Source: Streptomyces californicus (GTDB lineage Bacteria > Actinomycetota > Actinomycetes > Streptomycetales > Streptomycetaceae). From it: a stretch of DNA of 64,000 nucleotides. Position 1 is the first letter of the stretch. Every line of letters begins with the position of its first letter. Made by a program: the position numbers and the translations under genes. Positions 60,410 to 64,000 of the stretch are shown piece by piece. Under the pieces are notes generated by a model that did not search any database, was not told where the DNA came from, and saw only the letters and a program-made list of their open reading frames with translations. Where the stretch lies: positions 1-64,000 of the forward strand of contig NZ_JNZZ01000003.1 of NCBI RefSeq assembly GCF_000717645.1. The letters are read 5' to 3'.

Positions 60410-60438
60410 CAGCGAAACAAACCGATAGGATCCGCCTC

Positions 60439-61869
60439 ATGCGCCGTTCCAAAATCGTCTGCACCCTCGGTCCCGCCGTCGACTCCCACGAGCAGCTCGT
60501 CGCTCTGATCGAGGCGGGCATGAGCGTGGCCCGTTTCAACTTCAGCCACGGCTCCCACGAGGAACACCAGGGCCGTTACGACCGCGTCCGCGCGGCAGCC
60601 GCCGAGACCGGCCGGGCGGTGGGCGTGCTCGCCGACCTCCAGGGGCCGAAGATCCGGCTGGCCAAGTTCGCGGAGGGGCCGGTCGAGCTGGTCCGCGGCG
60701 ACGAGTTCACCATCACCTCCGAGGACGTCGCCGGCGACAAGTCGATCTGCGGCACGACCTACAAGGGTCTGCCCGGCGACGTCGTCAAGGGCGACCCGAT
60801 CCTCATCAACGACGGCAACGTCGAGCTGAAGGTCGTCGCGGTCGAGGGCCCGCGGGTGAAGACCATCGTCATCGAGGGCGGTGTCATCTCCGACCACAAG
60901 GGCATCAACCTGCCCGGCGCGGCGGTCAACGTCCCGGCCCTGTCCGAGAAGGACGTCGAGGACCTGCGCTTCGCGCTGCGGATGGGCTGCGACCTGGTCG
61001 CGCTCTCCTTCGTCCGCGACGCCGACGACGTCAAGGACGTGCACAAGGTGATGGACGAGGAGGGCCGCCGGGTCCCCGTCATCGCCAAGGTGGAGAAGCC
61101 GCAGGCGGTCGAGCACATGGAGGGCGTCGTCGCGGCGTTCGACGGTGTGATGGTGGCCCGCGGCGACCTGGCCGTGGAGTACCCGCTGGAGAAGGTCCCG
61201 ATGGTGCAGAAGCGCCTGGTGGAGCTGTGCCGGCGCAACGCCAAGCCGGTGATCGTGGCGACCCAGATGATGGAGTCGATGATCACCAACTCGCGGCCCA
61301 CCCGCGCCGAGGCGTCCGACGTCGCCAACGCGATCCTGGACGGCACGGACGCGGTCATGCTGTCGGCCGAGTCCTCGGTGGGCGCGTACCCGATCGAGAC
61401 GGTCAAGACGATGGCGAAGATCGTCGCGGCCGCCGAGGAGGAGCTGCTCTCCAAGGGCCTCCAGCCGCTGGTCCCCGGCAAGAAGCCCCGTACGCAGGGC
61501 GGTTCGGTGGCCCGCGCGGCCTGCGAGATCGCGGACTTCCTGAACGGCAAGGCCCTGGTCGCCTTCACCCAGTCCGGTGACACGGCCCGCCGTCTCTCCC
61601 GCTACCGCACGGCCCAGCCGATCCTGGCGTTCACCACGGACGAGAACACTCGCAACCAGCTCGCGCTGAGCTGGGGCGTCGAGTCCTACGTAGTCCCGCA
61701 CGTGGACAACACCGACGCGATGGTCGACCTGGTCGACGCGGAGTTGCTGAAGCTGAACCGCTACAACGACGGCGACACCATGGTCATCACCGCCGGTTCG
61801 CCCCCCGGCGTCCCCGGCACCACCAACATGGTCCGGGTCCACCACCTGGGCGGCGGCGAGCGGGACTGA
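60439..61869 (+). CDS. pyk: Pyruvate kinase
   Basis: 476 aa. N-terminal RRSKIVCTLGPAVDSHEQLVALIEAGMSVARFNFSHGSHEEH, ADLQGPKIR, VIAKVEKPQAVEHM (catalytic Lys), MVARGDLAVEYPLEKVP (metal-binding Glu/Asp), ATQMMESMITNSRPTRAEASDVANAILDGTDAVMLSAESS and a regulatory C-terminal domain (GKALVAFTQSGDTARRLSRYR). It makes pyruvate and ATP from phosphoenolpyruvate and ADP. The ATG at 60439 has AGGA ten bases upstream. It is transcribed with its own upstream region following ackA and ends in a strong terminator. Confidence 0.96.
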   Translation: MRRSKIVCTLGPAVDSHEQLVALIEAGMSVARFNFSHGSHEEHQGRYDRVRAAAAETGRAVGVLADLQGPKIRLAKFAEGPVELVRGDEFTITSEDVAGDKSICGTTYKGLPGDVVKGDPILINDGNVELKVVAVEGPRVKTIVIEGGVISDHKGINLPGAAVNVPALSEKDVEDLRFALRMGCDLVALSFVRDADDVKDVHKVMDEEGRRVPVIAKVEKPQAVEHMEGVVAAFDGVMVARGDLAVEYPLEKVPMVQKRLVELCRRNAKPVIVATQMMESMITNSRPTRAEASDVANAILDGTDAVMLSAESSVGAYPIETVKTMAKIVAAAEEELLSKGLQPLVPGKKPRTQGGSVARAACEIADFLNGKALVAFTQSGDTARRLSRYRTAQPILAFTTDENTRNQLALSWGVESYVVPHVDNTDAMVDLVDAELLKLNRYNDGDTMVITAGSPPGVPGTTNMVRVHHLGGGERD

Positions 61870-61883
61870 CCCGCCGGCCACGC

Positions 61884-61926
61884 ACGAGGGGCGCCCCCGG
61901 ACATCTCGTCCGGGGGCGCCCCTCGT
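61884..61926. terminator. Bidirectional terminator between pyk and the secreted-protein gene
   Basis: Perfect 19-bp arms (61884-61902 and 61908-61926; core GAGGGGCGCCCCCGGAC) with loop ATCTC, 15 bp after the pyk stop and 17 bp from the convergent stop at 61943. Confidence 0.9.
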
Positions 61927-61942
61927 CGGTGGGTGCGCCGGG

Positions 61943-63298
61943 TCAGCGGCCCGCGCCGCCCTCCAGGTAGTTCTTCAGCCCCGGCACGGTGAGCGTGCCG
62001 CCGAACTGGCCGGCCTGCTTCACCGTCACCTTGGTGAACACCGCGATGGGGACGTTCAGCGGCGGCGGGGTCTGCGGGCTGAACGTGACCGGGATGAGGC
62101 CGAAGAGGTTGCCCTTCAGCTCCTCCGTGTACATCGTGACCTCGCCGTTGCGGATCTCCGAGGTCGAGCCGGGGCGCGACGTGACGTGCCCGGTCGTGCC
62201 CGCCGGGCCCTCGGTGAGCTGGTGCAGGTCCTTGATGTCGATCGAGGAGGCGGTGAACTTCAGCACCTTCTTGATGCTGCCGTCCGCCTTCTTCACCTCG
62301 ACGATGCCGTGGTAGTCCAGACCGCGCAGGGTGAGCCGCGTCGATTCCAGGATCCAGGGGTCGGTCGGCAGGAGCGGCATGCCGGGCTCCAGCTCGGCCG
62401 CGGCGAGCGCCTCCGGGTCCACCTCGGGGCACGGGAAGCGGGGCTTCGCGCCGTCCGGGATGTCCTCGTCCTTCTTGGCGTCGAGTCCCTTGGCGTCCTC
62501 GTCGAGCTCCTCGACCTTCTCGCCGGCCTTCTCGGCGGCCTCGCGGATGGCGTCGGCCGCCTTGTCGGACGTCTCCTTCGCCTTGTCGGCCGCGCCCTCC
62601 GCGGGGTCCTTCGCCGGGTCCTTCGGCTTCTCGGACTTCTCCGGGGCGTCGGCCGTGGGGCTCGGGGACGGGCTCGCCGGCTCGTCCGCCTTCCCCTCGC
62701 CCTTGTCCTTGTCGCCGTTCGGGCCGTCGAAGAGGTCCTTGAGCGCGTCGCCGATGCCGAGCGGGTCGAGCGGGTTCTTGGACTTGGTGGGCGTCGGGGT
62801 CGCGGAGGGCGTCTCGGCGGGCTTGTCGGCGGAGCGGGCGGCCTTGTCGTCGCCGGGCTTCTCGTCGGACTGCGCGCCGGGCTTCTCGTCGGCCGAGGGC
62901 TCTTTCTCCGTACCGGAAGCGGAACCGCTCGCCGAGGGCTTCGGGGTGGCGGCGTCGTCCTTGCCGGAGCCGTCGTCCTTGCCGTCCTTCTCCGTGGCCG
63001 ACGGGGACGGGGTGGCCTCGGGCGACTCGGACGCGTCCGGCTCGTCGGACCGGGTGACGCAGGGGCCGGGCGCGAACGGGTTCTCGATGCGGTCCTCGGC
63101 CAGGGCCATCTTGGGCGTCAGCCCCATGCCCACGAAGACCGCCGTCGGCATGGCCGCGAGGGCCAGGGCCTTCTTGCCGCTCGGCAGGTGGAGCTTGGTG
63201 AGCAGCGACTTCCTGGGGGCCGCGTGGCGGGGCCCCTTGCGCTCGCGGATCTCGTCGCCGGGGTGGGCGTCCGTCCGCTGTCCGTCGTCACCCCGCAC
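61943..63298 (-). CDS. Secreted Asp/Lys/Pro-rich protein of unknown function
   Basis: 451 aa from a GTG start. An N-terminal basic part and hydrophobic signal/anchor (KKALALAAMPTAVFVGMGLTPKMALA) precede about 250 residues of charged low complexity (DKDDG, KPSASGS, AEKAGEKVEELDEDAKGLD), then a more ordered C-terminal domain (about 300-451) with FPCPEVDPEALAAAELEPGMPLLP and TRLTLRGLDYHGIVEVKKADGS. Not recognised. The start overlaps the upstream DUF6114 gene by 11 bases, so the two are co-translated. With the DUF6230 end upstream, this is a conserved Streptomyces set of unknown job. Confidence 0.8.
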   Translation of the reverse strand: MRGDDGQRTDAHPGDEIRERKGPRHAAPRKSLLTKLHLPSGKKALALAAMPTAVFVGMGLTPKMALAEDRIENPFAPGPCVTRSDEPDASESPEATPSPSATEKDGKDDGSGKDDAATPKPSASGSASGTEKEPSADEKPGAQSDEKPGDDKAARSADKPAETPSATPTPTKSKNPLDPLGIGDALKDLFDGPNGDKDKGEGKADEPASPSPSPTADAPEKSEKPKDPAKDPAEGAADKAKETSDKAADAIREAAEKAGEKVEELDEDAKGLDAKKDEDIPDGAKPRFPCPEVDPEALAAAELEPGMPLLPTDPWILESTRLTLRGLDYHGIVEVKKADGSIKKVLKFTASSIDIKDLHQLTEGPAGTTGHVTSRPGSTSEIRNGEVTMYTEELKGNLFGLIPVTFSPQTPPPLNVPIAVFTKVTVKQAGQFGGTLTVPGLKNYLEGGAGR

Positions 63299-63875
63299 GA
63301 TGCCCCCCCGCCTCGGAGCCGGCCACCGGGTCGAACCCGGGGCCCTGCTGCTGCGGGACGGCCGCGGGCTGGAGCTCGCCAGCGGGGCGCTCCTCGTACG
63401 GGAAGTCCTTGGCGAGCGGGTCCCGTTCGCCGGCCGGCGCCTCGCCGGTCTGCGGCTGCGCCTCGCCGTCCTGCTGCGGCACACCGGGCGCCCAGGAAAC
63501 GGACAGGGCTCCGCCGATGAGGGAGAGCAGGAACCCGATCACGAAGCCGCCGATGTTGGCGACGGGTATGGAGATCAGCGCCAGCAGGATGGCCGCGACG
63601 CCCGCGAACACCCGGACGATGTGGTGGAACCACATGGTGAAGCCGAGCGTGATCAGCAGGATCCCGATGATCAGGGACCCGGCGCCGGCGGTCGTGGACA
63701 TCGCCAGCGTCATGTTGCCGAGGTGCAGGTCGGCGTACGGGAAGTAGGCGATGGGAAGGCCACCGGCCATGGTGAACAGACCGGCCCAGAACGGGCGGTC
63801 GCCCCGCCAGGCGCGGAAGCGTCGCCGGTAGACGCTGATGTAGTGCTCGTTCTGCCCTGTGGACTCGGGGCTCAT
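63288..63875 (-). CDS. DUF6114 domain membrane protein
   Basis: 195 aa. The first 135 residues contain four hydrophobic helices (FWAGLFTMAGGLPIAYFPYA, AGAGSLIIGILLITLGFTMWF, RVFAGVAAILLALISIPVANIGGF, VIGFLLSLIGGALSVSWAPG) of the kind annotated DUF6114 in Streptomyces. The C-terminal tail is hydrophilic, Gln/Pro/Glu-rich. Function is unknown; its neighbours suggest a cell-envelope role. ATG at 63875. A strong hairpin separates it from the DUF6230-type gene upstream. Confidence 0.82.
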   Translation of the reverse strand: MSPESTGQNEHYISVYRRRFRAWRGDRPFWAGLFTMAGGLPIAYFPYADLHLGNMTLAMSTTAGAGSLIIGILLITLGFTMWFHHIVRVFAGVAAILLALISIPVANIGGFVIGFLLSLIGGALSVSWAPGVPQQDGEAQPQTGEAPAGERDPLAKDFPYEERPAGELQPAAVPQQQGPGFDPVAGSEAGGHRAG

Positions 63876-63923
63876 GGAAAACAGCTCCCTGGAACCGGTA
63901 CTGCGGTGAGAAGGGAAGGAGGG

Positions 63924-63962
63924 GGGTGGCCGGAACGTCCCGGAAGGACGTTCCGGCCACCC
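63924..63962 (-). terminator. Hairpin between the DUF6230-type and DUF6114 genes
   Basis: Perfect 17-bp arms (63924-63940, GGGTGGCCGGAACGTCC, and 63946-63962), loop CGGAA. It follows the upstream stop by 11 bases and may end or attenuate the transcript before the DUF6114 gene. Confidence 0.8.
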
Positions 63963-63972
63963 GGGCCGAGTG

Positions 63973-64000
63973 CTAGTAGCACTCCTTGACGCCCGTGTGC
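63973..64000 (-). CDS. C-terminal end of a DUF6230-like protein, partial
   Basis: Only the last eight codons fit in the window, HTGVKECY followed by TAG. This ending agrees with remembered DUF6230 proteins, which usually stand upstream of DUF6114 genes in Streptomyces. The identification is by context and must be treated as tentative. Confidence 0.5.

Overview
The window is high-GC, codon-biased actinobacterial DNA and is almost certainly a Streptomyces chromosome. GTG starts are frequent. It carries a GlgE-pathway cluster (glgP, glgE, treS, pep2, glgB), a DctA transporter with its two-component system, and a pfkA / pta-ackA / pyk carbon block. The order of genes resembles, as I recall it, the S. 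coelicolor region around SCO5420-SCO5467; that synteny is from memory and was not computed. No rRNA, tRNA, CRISPR array, intact insertion sequence or phage gene was found.

Layout. 1-6.6 kb: end of a zinc-ribbon/membrane/glycan-binding protein, a lone class I terpene synthase, a secreted PGRP-type amidase and a type B carboxylesterase. 6.6-10.1 kb is a patchier accessory stretch: two small unknown ORFs, a Ser/Thr kinase fused to a ricin-type beta-trefoil, about 1 kb with no supported gene, and an orphan Imm21-type immunity protein. 10.1-17.5 kb: CopD-like membrane protein, EF-hand protein, polysaccharide deacetylase lipoprotein, anti-sigma-type ATPase, enoyl-CoA hydratase and two paralogous L,D-transpeptidases. 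17.7-28.3 kb: glycogen debranching enzyme, a 14-copy heptamer repeat, a four-gene ABC-2 transporter/two-component operon on the minus strand, and a heterodimeric ABC exporter pair.

28.3-30.7 kb is the most unusual part. It is a small decayed metal/toxicant-resistance island: a MerR regulator fused in frame to a YnfA membrane protein behind a textbook MerR promoter, a TauE/SafE permease, a cation-efflux (CDF) gene that has lost its middle, and the C-terminal stub of its ArsR/CmtR repressor. Near-identical 21-bp inverted repeats bracket it. 30.7-35.6 kb: Ca2+/H+ antiporter, nucleotidyltransferase, a SUKH-like fragment and a secreted M4 metalloprotease.

35.7-47 kb is the alpha-glucan block. GlgP (minus strand) lies divergent to glgE-treS-pep2-glgB; TreS and Pep2 convert trehalose to maltose 1-phosphate, GlgE polymerises it and GlgB branches the product. 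GlgX and GlgP degrade the glucan. 47-54.6 kb: imine-reductase-like dehydrogenase, MerR-thioredoxin operon with a MerR-type promoter, an LPXTG-like anchored surface protein, and dctA divergent from a sensor kinase/response regulator pair. 54.7-64 kb: an HTH regulator, pfkA divergent from pta-ackA, pyk, then a DUF6230/DUF6114/secreted-protein set that runs off the right edge. Strong GC-rich hairpins mark most ends of convergent units.

Start sites were chosen from Shine-Dalgarno spacing, alternative GTG/TTG starts and remembered family lengths. No homology search was run.
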